Assembly (NCBI GenBank): GCA_012513645.1 | Contig: JAAZBU010000018.1 | Location: forward strand, 1 to 48,256 | Origin: Clostridiales bacterium | GTDB lineage: Bacteria; Bacillota; Clostridia; Christensenellales; Aristaeellaceae | DNA: 48,256 nt | Reading direction: 5' to 3' | Part shown: one piece after another, positions 19,198-28,497 of the stretch | Layout of the letters: every line of letters begins with the position of its first letter | Numbering within the stretch: the stretch's first letter is position 1 | Translations under genes and position numbers: made by a program | Notes under the pieces: generated by a model | Told to the model about the DNA's origin: nothing | The model's database searches: none | The model's input: only the letters and a program-made list of their open reading frames with translations

Positions 19198-20505
19198 GTG
19201 CGGCTGCTGCTGATCAGCCTGGACGCTGCCTTTGAAGAAGACGCTGCCTTTTTGCTGTCGCTGCCCAACCTGGGCGCGCTGGCAGATCGGGGCGTCTTTT
19301 GCCAGCGCGTGCAGACCATCTACCCCAGCCTGACCTACCCGGTGCACACCACGCTGCTGACCGGCTGCTACCCGGACAAGCACGGCATCGGGCACAATGA
19401 GAAGTTCGTGCCCAGACTGCCCCCCGAAAAGCGGCCCTGGCATTGGGACGCGGAGGAGATTCAGGCGGAAACGCTGCATCAGGCGGCCTGGCGCGCGGGG
19501 CGTGAGGTGGCCTCCATCCTGTGGCCGGTCAGCGGGCATAACCGGGCCATCCGATACAACTTTCCCGAGGTGCATGCCTTGCCCGGGGAAAATCAGACCG
19601 CCAAGGTGCTGCGCTACGGCAGCTTCTGGTGGCTGCTGCGCAGCGAACTGAAATATGGGCGGACGCGGCCAAGCATCAAGCAGCCGCACCTGGACCGCTT
19701 TGCCGCGCTGCTGGCGCAAAAGCTCATTGAAAAGCAATACAACCCCCACCCGCCGGCCGGCAGGGCTACCTCGGTGGCCCCCAGCCCCAGGCAGCAGCGC
19801 ATGCACATGCCCGATGTGATCACCCTGCACCTGACGGACCTGGACGTGGTGCGCCATGAGCAGGGCACGCATACCCAGGAGAGCCGCGCGGCGCTGGTGC
19901 GCATGGATCAGCATGTGGGCCATCTGCTGCGCGCGCTGGAGGAGGCGGGGGTGTTGGACGATACGGTAGTGGCCGTGGTAAGCGACCATGGCCAGGCCGA
20001 TGTGAGCCGTGTGGTGGCGCTGGACGCGTGGCTGCGTGCCCAGGGCCTGCCCGCCCGCGCGCAGACCATGGGCTTTGGCGCGTACATCCGCTGCGAGCGC
20101 GGGGACTATCACGCCGTCAGCGAGGCGCTGCTTGCCCATCAGGAGGAGCTGCGCATCCGGCAGGTGTACACCCGCCGCCAGCTGCGCCAGATGCACGCGC
20201 CTGTGGATGTGCAGCTGGCCGTGGAGGCGCAGGAGGGCGTGGAGTATGTGGACGACCTGGAGGCCGCGCCCCACCGGGCGACCCATGGCTTTGGCCCGGA
20301 CCACCCGGCGGCCCAATGCCTGCTGTGGATGGCGGGCCCGCCCTTTTTGCAGGGCGCCAGGCTTCGCTCGGCCCATATGGTGGATATCGCGCCCACCTTG
20401 GCCCACGCCGTCCGGCTGGAGTTGCCCCAGGCCCAGGGCCGCATACTGTACGAGGCCTTTCAAGGCGAGATGGAGGGAATACCATGGCCAAACAAGCCGC
20501 TGTAA
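19198..20505 (+). CDS. Alkaline phosphatase superfamily protein (type I phosphodiesterase/nucleotide pyrophosphatase-like)
   Basis: LLLISLDAAFEEDAAFLLSLPNLGALADRGVFCQRVQTIYPSLTYPVHTTLLTGCYPDKHGIGHN and VVAVVSDHGQADV; GTG start. Confidence 0.88.
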   Translation: MRLLLISLDAAFEEDAAFLLSLPNLGALADRGVFCQRVQTIYPSLTYPVHTTLLTGCYPDKHGIGHNEKFVPRLPPEKRPWHWDAEEIQAETLHQAAWRAGREVASILWPVSGHNRAIRYNFPEVHALPGENQTAKVLRYGSFWWLLRSELKYGRTRPSIKQPHLDRFAALLAQKLIEKQYNPHPPAGRATSVAPSPRQQRMHMPDVITLHLTDLDVVRHEQGTHTQESRAALVRMDQHVGHLLRALEEAGVLDDTVVAVVSDHGQADVSRVVALDAWLRAQGLPARAQTMGFGAYIRCERGDYHAVSEALLAHQEELRIRQVYTRRQLRQMHAPVDVQLAVEAQEGVEYVDDLEAAPHRATHGFGPDHPAAQCLLWMAGPPFLQGARLRSAHMVDIAPTLAHAVRLELPQAQGRILYEAFQGEMEGIPWPNKPL

Positions 20506-21374
20506 CGTTCTTTCACCAGTCCGGCTTTACGGTGGCGGTCGGCAAGACGCTGCTGATTTTCAGCTATTGGCAGGCCGGTGAGGACAAAATTCCCGAAAGC
20601 CATCGCCTCAGCGACCGCGATTTCAAGGGGTTTAACAACATCGTGGTCTTTGTGCCCCGCAACTCGGCGGAGCATCACGACCCGGTGATCTATACATGGA
20701 AAAAATCCTTCCCCATCACCTATGTGGTGTCGGCCGACGCCAAGGACGCCGTGCCCGATGATGTCACCGCGCGCTTCATCCGCGAGGGGGAGAGCCTGTC
20801 GGTGGCCAATGTCCGGGTATCGGCCTTTGGCTCGACCGATGCGGGCGTATCGCTGCTGGTCAAGACCGGCGGCCTGCATATCTTCCACGCCGGCGACCTC
20901 AACCTGTGGCACTGGCGGGAGGAAAATACCCTGCGCGAGATCACACGCGCGGAGGATGAGTTCTATCGCGTGGTGGCCTCCCTGCCCAACGAAAAGCTGG
21001 ATATCTGCATGTTTCCGGTGGACCCCAACCTGGGCGGCTTCTACGATGCCGGAGCCAACCACTTCATCATGGCCAGAAAGCCCAGCGTATTCTTCCCCAT
21101 GCACTGGGGCAGCCGCACCGAAATCGCCGAGGACTATGCCCGCCGCATGCATACCGCGCACACCACCGTGCACGCCCTGACCGAGCCGCGGGAGACCGCT
21201 GTGATCGACTTCTCGGTCAAGCCGCCGCTGATTCGCGATACGCTGGCCGAGCGCAAGGTCTTCGGCCGCGGCGTGCTGCCGCAGGAAATCAACGTAGACC
21301 TCAACGTCTACATATCTTCCGACGATCCCTTTTCCGAGACGGATTTGCCCGTTGATCTGCCGGGGCAGGAGTAG
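20484..21374 (+). CDS. MBL-fold metallo-hydrolase-like protein
   Basis: MAKQAAVTFFHQSGFTVAVGKTLLIFSYWQAG...GLHIFHAGDLNLWHW...MFPVDPNLGGFYDAGANHFI. Confidence 0.8.
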   Translation: MAKQAAVTFFHQSGFTVAVGKTLLIFSYWQAGEDKIPESHRLSDRDFKGFNNIVVFVPRNSAEHHDPVIYTWKKSFPITYVVSADAKDAVPDDVTARFIREGESLSVANVRVSAFGSTDAGVSLLVKTGGLHIFHAGDLNLWHWREENTLREITRAEDEFYRVVASLPNEKLDICMFPVDPNLGGFYDAGANHFIMARKPSVFFPMHWGSRTEIAEDYARRMHTAHTTVHALTEPRETAVIDFSVKPPLIRDTLAERKVFGRGVLPQEINVDLNVYISSDDPFSETDLPVDLPGQE

Positions 21375-21530
21375 TACCAAACGCAAACCTTCATGCTTTG
21401 ATGGGCTTGTCTTTTTCCGCCTGCGCATTGCCTCTCTCGGTCAGTGTAGCGCCGCTACGCTTCCCTCATTCAGCTTCACGCAGCCGAAAAAATCTCAAGC
21501 CCATCCTTGCATGAACGTTTTCGTTTTGTA
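21375..21530 (+). repeat. 156-bp quasi-palindromic MITE-like element, copy A
   Basis: TACCAAACGCAAACCTTCATGCTTTGATGGGCTTG...CAAGCCCATCCTTGCATGAACGTTTTCGTTTTGTA; the two 35-bp ends are imperfect inverted repeats (29/35 by hand count); about 90% identical by eye to the inverted copy at 28342-28497. Confidence 0.88.
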
Positions 21531-21593
21531 CAAGCCTCCATCGATAGCCTTTTTCCTGACATTTTCTTCACATAACTCTCAACGATAGGTCCC

Positions 21594-21622
21594 TTCAATA
21601 AACGTGCAAATTGTGGTATAAT
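21594..21622 (+). promoter_or_regulatory. Probable promoter of pcrA-ligA (extended -10)
   Basis: TTCAAT/17 bp/TGGTATAAT. Confidence 0.55.
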
Positions 21623-21718
21623 ATGGTTGTATAGCGCGCCTACCGCTAAGCCGGTTGGTGAAAAAAAGCGCAACGGATGCCGCGGCACAGCCGGCGGCAG
21701 GATACAAAGAGGGGACCC

Positions 21719-23977
21719 ATGAACTTAAACGACCTCAATCCCATGCAGCGCCAGGCTGCTGAGACCATTGAAGGGCCTTTGCTGATCATTGCCGGGGCCG
21801 GCAGCGGCAAAACGCGCACCATGACCTATCGCATCGCCCACCTGATGCAGCAGGGGGTGCCCGCATATGCCATCATGGCGCTCACCTTTACCAACAAAGC
21901 CGCCAAGGAGATGCTGTCCCGCGTGGACAAGCTGACGGGCAGCTCCGCCGGCGATGCCTGGATTGGCACCTTCCACTCCATCTGCGTGCGCATCCTGCGC
22001 CGCGATATCGAAAAGATCGGCTATCAGCGCAACTTTGTCATCTACGACGATGATGACCAGATGCGCGTCATCAAGGACCTGTATAAGCGCCTGGATATTG
22101 ACGACAAGCAGCTGCCCCCGCGGGAGCTGAAGTCCATCATCTCCGATGCGAAGAACCGCCTGCTGAGCGCGGATGAATGGTTTGCCCAGACGCGAAAGGA
22201 TTTTCGCTCGCAAAAGATACACGACCTGTTTTTAGCGTACGACCGCACCCTCAAGCAGGCCAACGCGCTGGATTTTGACGACCTGATCGCCAAGGCGCTG
22301 CAGCTGCTGGTGGATCATCCGCCCGTATTGCAGCACTACCAGCGCCGTTTCTCCCATGTACATGTGGATGAGTACCAGGATACCAACTTCGCCCAGTATT
22401 CTCTGGTCAAGCTGCTCACCCAGGAGAGCCAGAACCTATGCGTGGTGGGCGACGACGACCAGTCCATCTACGGCTGGCGCGGGGCGGACATCCGCAACAT
22501 CCTGGACTTTCAAAAGGACTACCCCCAGGCCAAGGTGATCAAGCTGGAGCAGAACTACCGCTCCACCGCCAACATTCTGGAGGCGGCCAACCAAGTCATC
22601 GCCAACAACGAGGGCCGCATGGAAAAGGCCCTGTGGACGGAGATTGGCGAAGGCGAGAAGATCAAGTTCTGCAGCGCAGGGGACGAGCACGAGGAGAGCG
22701 CCTGGGTGTGTGAGCGCATCCGCAGCCTGCATCAAAAGGGGCTGCCCTATGCGCAGATTGCCGTGCTGTACCGCATGCATGCCCAGAGCCGCGTGCCCGA
22801 AGAAATGCTCATGCGCGCCGGCATTCCGTACCGCATCTACGGCGGCACCCGCTTTTACGACCGGCGGGAGATCCGCGATGTGGTGGCCTACCTGCGGCTG
22901 CTGATTAATCCGCTGGATGAGGTGTCGCTCAAGCGCATCATCAACGTGCCCAAGCGTTCCATCGGCGATGCCACCATCGCCACGCTGGAGCAGCATGCCC
23001 ACGATCAGCAGATTCCCCTCTACACGGCGCTGACCGACCTGCCGGAGGCGCTGTCCTCCCGCCCGCGCAAGTGTGTCGGCGACTTTGTCGCCATGATGAA
23101 CAAAATGACCGCCATGCGCGAACAGATGAAGCTGACCGAGTTTGTGCAGTTTGTGCTGGAGGAAAGCGGCCTGCTCAAGCAGTACGAGGATACCAACGAC
23201 GAGGAGCTCATCACCCGGCGTGAAAACGTGATGGAGTTTGTGGGCGCGGTGCAGGACTTTGAGAACCTGGCCGAGGACGCGACGCTGGAAAGTTTCCTGG
23301 AGAATGTGGCGCTGGTGACCGACCTGGACATGCAGGAGAATGCGCCCCAGTACGTCACGCTGATGACGCTGCACTCCGCCAAGGGGCTGGAGTACGATGC
23401 CGTGTTCCTCATCGGGCTGGAGGAGGGGGTATTCCCAAGCCAGCGTTCCCTGCTGGACAAGGAGCGTATGGAGGAGGAGCGCCGCCTGTGCTACGTGGGC
23501 ATGACCCGCGCCCGCAAATACCTCAGCCTGTCGCTGGCCAAGCGGCGCACGCTGTTTAACCAGATTTCCTTCAACCCGCCCAGCCCGTTCATCGCCGAGA
23601 TCCCGGCCCACTTGCTGGCGGATGACTTTGGCAAGGCCATGCGCAGGCACTTTGGCGTCACCGAGGCGCCGCCCCTTGCCCAGCGCAGGCCCACGCAGCG
23701 CCAACCCAAGATCAGCTTTGGCATCCCGGGCATGGGGCAGGACCTGACGCAGATCCCCGGCGTGCGCAAGGGCTTCCTTAACACCGCCGCCCGGCTAAAG
23801 AAAAAGGCGCCCACGGTGTTCAACGCCGGCGATAAGGTGCTGCACAAAAAGTTCGGCGAGGGCCTGGTGCTGGATGTCAGCGGCACGGGCACGGACACGC
23901 GCATCAGCATCCGCTTTACCGCCTACGGCGAAAAGCAGTTTGCGGTGCATGTGGCCCCCATCGTCAAAATGGAGTAG
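21719..23977 (+). CDS. pcrA: ATP-dependent DNA helicase PcrA/UvrD family
   Basis: LNPMQRQAAETIEGPLLIIAGAGSGKTRTMTYRIAHL...VDEYQDTNFAQYSLVKLL...VGDDDQSIYGWRGADIRNIL...LMTLHSAKGLEYDAVFLIGLEEGVFPSQRSL. Confidence 0.97.
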   Translation: MNLNDLNPMQRQAAETIEGPLLIIAGAGSGKTRTMTYRIAHLMQQGVPAYAIMALTFTNKAAKEMLSRVDKLTGSSAGDAWIGTFHSICVRILRRDIEKIGYQRNFVIYDDDDQMRVIKDLYKRLDIDDKQLPPRELKSIISDAKNRLLSADEWFAQTRKDFRSQKIHDLFLAYDRTLKQANALDFDDLIAKALQLLVDHPPVLQHYQRRFSHVHVDEYQDTNFAQYSLVKLLTQESQNLCVVGDDDQSIYGWRGADIRNILDFQKDYPQAKVIKLEQNYRSTANILEAANQVIANNEGRMEKALWTEIGEGEKIKFCSAGDEHEESAWVCERIRSLHQKGLPYAQIAVLYRMHAQSRVPEEMLMRAGIPYRIYGGTRFYDRREIRDVVAYLRLLINPLDEVSLKRIINVPKRSIGDATIATLEQHAHDQQIPLYTALTDLPEALSSRPRKCVGDFVAMMNKMTAMREQMKLTEFVQFVLEESGLLKQYEDTNDEELITRRENVMEFVGAVQDFENLAEDATLESFLENVALVTDLDMQENAPQYVTLMTLHSAKGLEYDAVFLIGLEEGVFPSQRSLLDKERMEEERRLCYVGMTRARKYLSLSLAKRRTLFNQISFNPPSPFIAEIPAHLLADDFGKAMRRHFGVTEAPPLAQRRPTQRQPKISFGIPGMGQDLTQIPGVRKGFLNTAARLKKKAPTVFNAGDKVLHKKFGEGLVLDVSGTGTDTRISIRFTAYGEKQFAVHVAPIVKME

Positions 23978-23980
23978 CCG

Positions 23981-25960
23981 ATGAGCGAGGATCTGCGCGC
24001 CGCGATGCGCGTTCTGGTTGACCAAATCAACGAGGCGTCATGGCGCTATTATGTTGAGGACGATCCCATCCTGTCCGATCAGGAATGGGATCGTTTGTAT
24101 GATCAGTTGCTGGAGATGGAGCGCCAGGCCGGCATGGTGCTGCCCGATTCGCCCACCCGGCGCGTTGGCGGTGAGCCGCTGGCCGCCTTCAAGCAGCACC
24201 GCCACCTGTCCCGCCTGTGGAGCATGGACAAGGTGCAATCCCCGGAGGCGCTGCGCCAGTGGCTGGCGCGGGCCCAGGCCATGCAGGCCCGGCAGGAGGG
24301 GCTGCCGCCGCTGCAGTGGGCGGTGGAGTACAAGTACGATGGGCTGACGGTCAACCTGACCTACCGGGACGGCGCGCTGGTGCACGCGGCCACCCGGGGC
24401 AACGGCCAGGTGGGGGAGGAGATTCTGCCCCAGGCCATGACCGTGCGGGGCATACCCCTGTCCATCCCCTATCGAGGGCTGATGGAGATCCACGGCGAGT
24501 GCATCATGCGCCTGAGCGAGCTCAAGCGCTTTAACCAAACAGCGGCAGAGCCGCTCAAAAACGCCCGCAACGCCGCCGCGGGCGCGTTGCGCAACCTGGA
24601 CCCGCAGGTGACGGCCTCCCGACGGCTGAACGCGTATTTTTACGAGGTGGGCTATATTGAGGACCCGCCCTACCAAGACCAGGTGGGCATGATGCGCTTT
24701 ATCCGCGAAAACGGCTTTCCCGTGTCGCCGTTGCTGGCCGTATCCGCCGACCCGGAGGAAATCAATGCCGCCGTCGCCCGGGTGGAGGCGCAGCGCGAAA
24801 CGCTGGATTTTCTCATCGACGGCGCGGTGGTCAAGATCACCGACAAGGCCACCAGAGAGGCCTTTGGCTATACGGACAAGTTTCCCCGCTGGGCGGTGGC
24901 GTGCAAATTTGCCGCCGAGGAGAGCACCACCACCCTGGAGCGCGTCACCTGGGAGCCCGGGCGTACCGGCAAGCTGACGCCCCTTGGCCATGTGATGCCG
25001 GTGGAGTTTTCGGGCGTCACCGTGCGCAAGGCCACGCTCAACAACTGGGGGGACATCCAGCGCAAGCGGCTGTCCCTGGGGGCCACCGTGTGGATCCGCC
25101 GCAGCAACGATGTTATCCCCGAGATCATGGGCGTGGTGGCGGATGATGCCCAGGGCCTGCCGATTGATAAGCCGGAGCACTGCCCGGCCTGCGGCAGCCA
25201 GCTGGAGGAGATCGGCGCCAACCTGTTCTGCCTTAACCGGGATGGCTGCAAGCCGCAGGTGGTGGCGCGCCTGACCCACTACGCGGGGCGGGACGCCATG
25301 GACATCGCCGGCTTTTCCGAGAAGACAGCGGAGCTGTTTTTCGACCGCCTGGGCGTGCAGGAGCCGGACCAGCTGTATACCCTCACCCGCGAGCAGCTGC
25401 TCGGGCTGCCGGGCTTTTTGGATAAAAAGGCGGACAATCTGATCGAGGGCATCCGCGCCAGCCGCGACTGCCAGCTGGATGCCTTTTTGTTTGCCATCGG
25501 CATTCCCAACATCGGCCGCGGTACCGCGCGCGACATCGCGGCGGAGCTGGGCAGCTTGGATGCTGTGCGCGCCGCAGGGGAGGAGCAGCTGTCCGCCATC
25601 CCCGGCGTGGGCGGGGTGCTGGTGCAGAGCATGGTGGATTTCTTCCGCGACCCGCAGAATGTCCGTTTGATTGACAGCCTGTTGGCCCTGGGGGTACGCC
25701 CCCATGATATGCAGCTCAGCGGCGCGCCCGGCCGGCTCACCGGCCAGTCGGTGGTGGTGACGGGCACCCTGCCCACCCTCAGCCGGCAGCAGGCGGAGGA
25801 GCTGATCCGCCGCCATGGGGGCATTGCCGCCAGCGCTGTCAGCCGCAAGACGGCCTTTGTGTTGTGCGGGGAAAGCGCCGGCAGCAAGCTGCAAAAGGCG
25901 CAGCAGCTGGGCATCCCGGTGCTGGATGAGGCCGCGTTCCTCAAGTTAATACAAGAATAA
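23981..25960 (+). CDS. ligA: NAD-dependent DNA ligase
   Basis: VEYKYDGLTVNLTYRDG (KxDG), HGECIM, ZnF CPACGSQLEE...CLNRDGCKPQ, HhH and BRCT C-terminus. Confidence 0.97.
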   Translation: MSEDLRAAMRVLVDQINEASWRYYVEDDPILSDQEWDRLYDQLLEMERQAGMVLPDSPTRRVGGEPLAAFKQHRHLSRLWSMDKVQSPEALRQWLARAQAMQARQEGLPPLQWAVEYKYDGLTVNLTYRDGALVHAATRGNGQVGEEILPQAMTVRGIPLSIPYRGLMEIHGECIMRLSELKRFNQTAAEPLKNARNAAAGALRNLDPQVTASRRLNAYFYEVGYIEDPPYQDQVGMMRFIRENGFPVSPLLAVSADPEEINAAVARVEAQRETLDFLIDGAVVKITDKATREAFGYTDKFPRWAVACKFAAEESTTTLERVTWEPGRTGKLTPLGHVMPVEFSGVTVRKATLNNWGDIQRKRLSLGATVWIRRSNDVIPEIMGVVADDAQGLPIDKPEHCPACGSQLEEIGANLFCLNRDGCKPQVVARLTHYAGRDAMDIAGFSEKTAELFFDRLGVQEPDQLYTLTREQLLGLPGFLDKKADNLIEGIRASRDCQLDAFLFAIGIPNIGRGTARDIAAELGSLDAVRAAGEEQLSAIPGVGGVLVQSMVDFFRDPQNVRLIDSLLALGVRPHDMQLSGAPGRLTGQSVVVTGTLPTLSRQQAEELIRRHGGIAASAVSRKTAFVLCGESAGSKLQKAQQLGIPVLDEAAFLKLIQE

Positions 25961-25988
25961 TCACGACAATCTGTCTGCCACAAGCAAG

Positions 25989-26012
25989 CGAGCCGCCCGA
26001 AAGGGCGGCTCG
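25989..26012. terminator. Possible bidirectional terminator between convergent ligA and rplL
   Basis: CGAGCCGCCC GAAA GGGCGGCTCG perfect hairpin; no long T-run on either strand. Confidence 0.5.
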
Positions 26013-26032
26013 ATGTGTTTGCGATGGTTTGA

Positions 26033-26410
26033 TTACTTGATTTCGATCTTGGCGCCGACTTCTTCAAACTGCTTCTTGATCTTCTCGGCGTCAGCCTTGG
26101 GCAGGCCTTCCTTGATGACCTTGGGCGCGGACTCAACGAACTCCTTGGCTTCCTTGAGGCCCAGGCCGCTGACGACTTCGCGGACAACCTTAATGACCTT
26201 GATCTTCTCGGAGCCGGCATCGGTCAGCACGACGTCAAACTCGGTCTTCTCTTCGGCGGCGGCTGCGGGGGCAGCGGCGGCTGCGGGGGCAGCGGCGGCA
26301 ACGGGGGCAGCGGCGGATACGCCAAACTTCTCTTCCAGCTCCTTGACGAGCTCGGCCAGCTCCAGCACGGTCATTGACTCAATGGCGGCCAGGATTTCTG
26401 CACGGTTCAT
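26033..26410 (-). CDS. rplL: 50S ribosomal protein L7/L12
   Basis: [48 protein letters not shown]...[58 protein letters not shown]. Confidence 0.98.
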   Translation of the reverse strand: MNRAEILAAIESMTVLELAELVKELEEKFGVSAAAPVAAAAPAAAAAPAAAAEEKTEFDVVLTDAGSEKIKVIKVVREVVSGLGLKEAKEFVESAPKVIKEGLPKADAEKIKKQFEEVGAKIEIK

Positions 26411-26452
26411 GTGTTTTTCCTCCAATTAATTCCTTAGTTTTGTGGTTTGGGG

Positions 26453-27022
26453 TTACGCTTCGGTTTCGGCCTTCTGCTTGCGCACGGCATCCACCGCATA
26501 GACCAGGGACCGCAGGGTGGCACTCAGCACGCCCACCAGGTTGGTGGCGGGGGCGTTCAAGCTGCCCATCATCTTGGCGATCAGCACCTCTCTGCTGGGC
26601 AGCTTGGCCAGGGCCTGCACGCCGGCAGGATCCATGTAGTTGCCCTCGACCAGGCCGGCCTTGATGGTGAACTTGTTGTTGGCCTTGGCCTCGGCCATGA
26701 AGTCGCTGATGATTTTGGCGGGGGACACAGGGTCCTGCATGCCAAAGGCAAAAGCCGACGGGCCGGTCAGCACATCATCCAGGCTGGTAATGCCCAGATC
26801 GTCCAGCGCGCGGCGCACCAACGTGTTCTTCAACACCTTGTAATCGACGCCCGCTTCGCGGAACTTGGCGCGCAGGGCCGTGATTTCGGCCACCGTGACG
26901 CCCGAGCTGCTCAGCACGATGACGGACTGGGCGGTCTTGATCTTCTCGGCGATCTCGGCCACTGCCTCGCGTTTGAGCTGCGCGTTCTTGTTCAGCTTCA
27001 CTGTTTCTTGGGGATTGCTCAT
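26453..27022 (-). CDS. rplJ: 50S ribosomal protein L10
   Basis: LKREAVAEIAEKIKTAQSVIVLSSSGVTVAEITALRAKFREAGVDYKVLKNTLVRRALDDLG. Confidence 0.97.
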   Translation of the reverse strand: MSNPQETVKLNKNAQLKREAVAEIAEKIKTAQSVIVLSSSGVTVAEITALRAKFREAGVDYKVLKNTLVRRALDDLGITSLDDVLTGPSAFAFGMQDPVSPAKIISDFMAEAKANNKFTIKAGLVEGNYMDPAGVQALAKLPSREVLIAKMMGSLNAPATNLVGVLSATLRSLVYAVDAVRKQKAETEA

Positions 27023-27029
27023 GTTTGTT

Positions 27030-27178
27030 TCACCGCCTTATGGCTTAGAATCAAGAAACCCTTGTGCATCGGCACAAGGGCATTCAATCAAATGCGTCTT
27101 GCACCTCGGCGGGCGACTGTCGTCATTAAGCGCGTAGCGCACCGGCTGTCTTTGGCACAGGCTTCTTCAAGCCACAGG
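27030..27178 (-). ncRNA. L10 leader (ribosomal protein autoregulatory 5' leader)
   Basis: Minus strand: CAAAGACAGCCGGTGCGC...CCGCCGAGGTGCAAGACGCATTTGATTGAATGCCCTTGTGCCGATGCACAAGGGTTTCTTG; conserved L10-leader elements and CCCTTGTGC/GCACAAGGG hairpin upstream of rplJ. Confidence 0.85.
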
Positions 27179-27179
27179 T

Positions 27180-27208
27180 AGGTTATCACGCTGCCCGGCC
27201 CCTGTCAA
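27180..27208 (-). promoter_or_regulatory. rplJL promoter
   Basis: Minus strand TTGACA/17 bp/TAACCT. Confidence 0.65.
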
Positions 27209-27260
27209 GAGAAAAACAGAAAAAACTTGGCCAAATCCTGTAAAATGGCGGGAATAGACC

Positions 27261-27289
27261 TTGACATCAGCCCGAGGGTTTTGTAAGAT
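27261..27289 (+). promoter_or_regulatory. rplM-rpsI promoter
   Basis: TTGACA/17 bp/TAAGAT. Confidence 0.75.
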
Positions 27290-27402
27290 AATCTTTGCAT
27301 CAATAGGCTCCGCTAGCCCCGGAACTATTGTAACAGCAAGCAGGGCCGTGCGACCATCACAGCGCTGCACCCGTACACAATGTTTTAGGAGGAAATTCAG
27401 CT

Positions 27403-27837
27403 TTGAATACCTATATGGCCAATGCGCAGACAGTCGAGCGCAAGTGGTATGTCGTTGATGCAGACGGTATGGTGCTTGGGCGGCTGGCCAGCCAGGTTGC
27501 CAACATCCTGCGCGGCAAGCACAAGCCCATCTATACCCCCCATGTCGATACCGGCGACCATGTGATCATCGTCAATGCAGACAAGGTGATCCTCACCGGC
27601 AAGAAGCTTGATCAGAAATTTTACTACCACCACTCCGGCTATGTTGGCGGCCTGAAGGCCACCAAGTACCGCCGGCTGATGGATGAGAAGCCCGAGTTTG
27701 CAGTGCGCCACGCAGTGGTGGGCATGCTGCCCAAGGGCCCCCTGGGCCGCAAGATGGCCACCAAGATGCACATTTTCGCCGGCGCTGAGCACGCGCATGC
27801 CGCCCAGCAGCCCGAAGCGCTCGAACTGATCAAGTAA
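27403..27837 (+). CDS. rplM: 50S ribosomal protein L13
   Basis: [83 protein letters not shown] start with AGGAGG 9 nt upstream. Confidence 0.97.
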   Translation: MNTYMANAQTVERKWYVVDADGMVLGRLASQVANILRGKHKPIYTPHVDTGDHVIIVNADKVILTGKKLDQKFYYHHSGYVGGLKATKYRRLMDEKPEFAVRHAVVGMLPKGPLGRKMATKMHIFAGAEHAHAAQQPEALELIK

Positions 27838-27858
27838 GCGGAAGGAGATACACGTATC

Positions 27859-28248
27859 ATGGCTCAAGCAGATTTTAACGCAGTCGGCCGCCGAAAGAAG
27901 GCGATTGCCCGGGTGCGCCTTGTCCCCGGCAGCGGCAACATCGTGATCAACAAGCGTGAGATTGATAACTACTTTGGCCTGGAGACCCTCAAGATGACGG
28001 TCCGCCAGCCCTTGGTGCTCACCAAGACCACCGGCTTTGACGTGGTTGTCAACGTCAACGGCGGCGGCCTCACCGGCCAGTCCGGCGCCATCCGCCACGG
28101 CATCAGCCGCGCGCTCATCAAGGCCAACCCCGAGCTGCGCGCCGAGCTGAAAAAAGCCGGCTTTCTCACGCGCGATCCGCGCATGAAGGAGCGCAAGAAG
28201 TACGGCCTCAAGGGCGCCCGCCGTGCCCCGCAGTTCTCCAAGCGCTAA
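27859..28248 (+). CDS. rpsI: 30S ribosomal protein S9
   Basis: [34 protein letters not shown]...[60 protein letters not shown]. Confidence 0.98.
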   Translation: MAQADFNAVGRRKKAIARVRLVPGSGNIVINKREIDNYFGLETLKMTVRQPLVLTKTTGFDVVVNVNGGGLTGQSGAIRHGISRALIKANPELRAELKKAGFLTRDPRMKERKKYGLKGARRAPQFSKR

Positions 28249-28271
28249 TACCCAACGAAAGATATTCACAA

Positions 28272-28306
28272 AATCCCCGCCGTGTGCAAGACATGCGGCG
28301 GGGATT
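28272..28306 (+). terminator. Terminator after rpsI
   Basis: AATCCCCGCCG TGTGCAAGACATG CGGCGGGGATT hairpin. Confidence 0.65.
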
Positions 28307-28341
28307 GTCTGTTATGTTATATAGACCAAACGACCGGCATA

Positions 28342-28497
28342 TACTAAACGAAAATGTTCATGCAAGGATGGCGCAGGATTTTTTCGGCTGCGTGAAGCCG
28401 AATGAGGAAAGCGTAGTGGCGCTACGCTGACCGAGAGAGGCAATGCGCAGGCGGAAAAAGACAAGTCCCATCAAAGCGTTAAGGTTTGAGTTTCGTA
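28342..28497 (-). repeat. 156-bp quasi-palindromic MITE-like element, copy B (inverted relative to copy A)
   Basis: Reverse complement TACGAAACTCAAACCTTAACGCTTTGATGGGACTTGTCTTTTTCCGCCTGCGCATTGCCTCTCTCGGTCAGCGTAGCGCCACTACGC...TTTTCGTTTAGTA aligns end to end with copy A; same 156-bp length. Confidence 0.88.

Noticed and set aside
22436-25894. Minus-strand ORFs 22436..23704 and 24038..25894
   Set aside because: Fully antisense to pcrA and ligA, with low-complexity composition.
26230-26310. Tandem GCGGCGGCTGCGGGGGCA-like repeats
   Set aside because: These encode the Ala/Pro hinge of ribosomal protein L7/L12, an ordinary feature.
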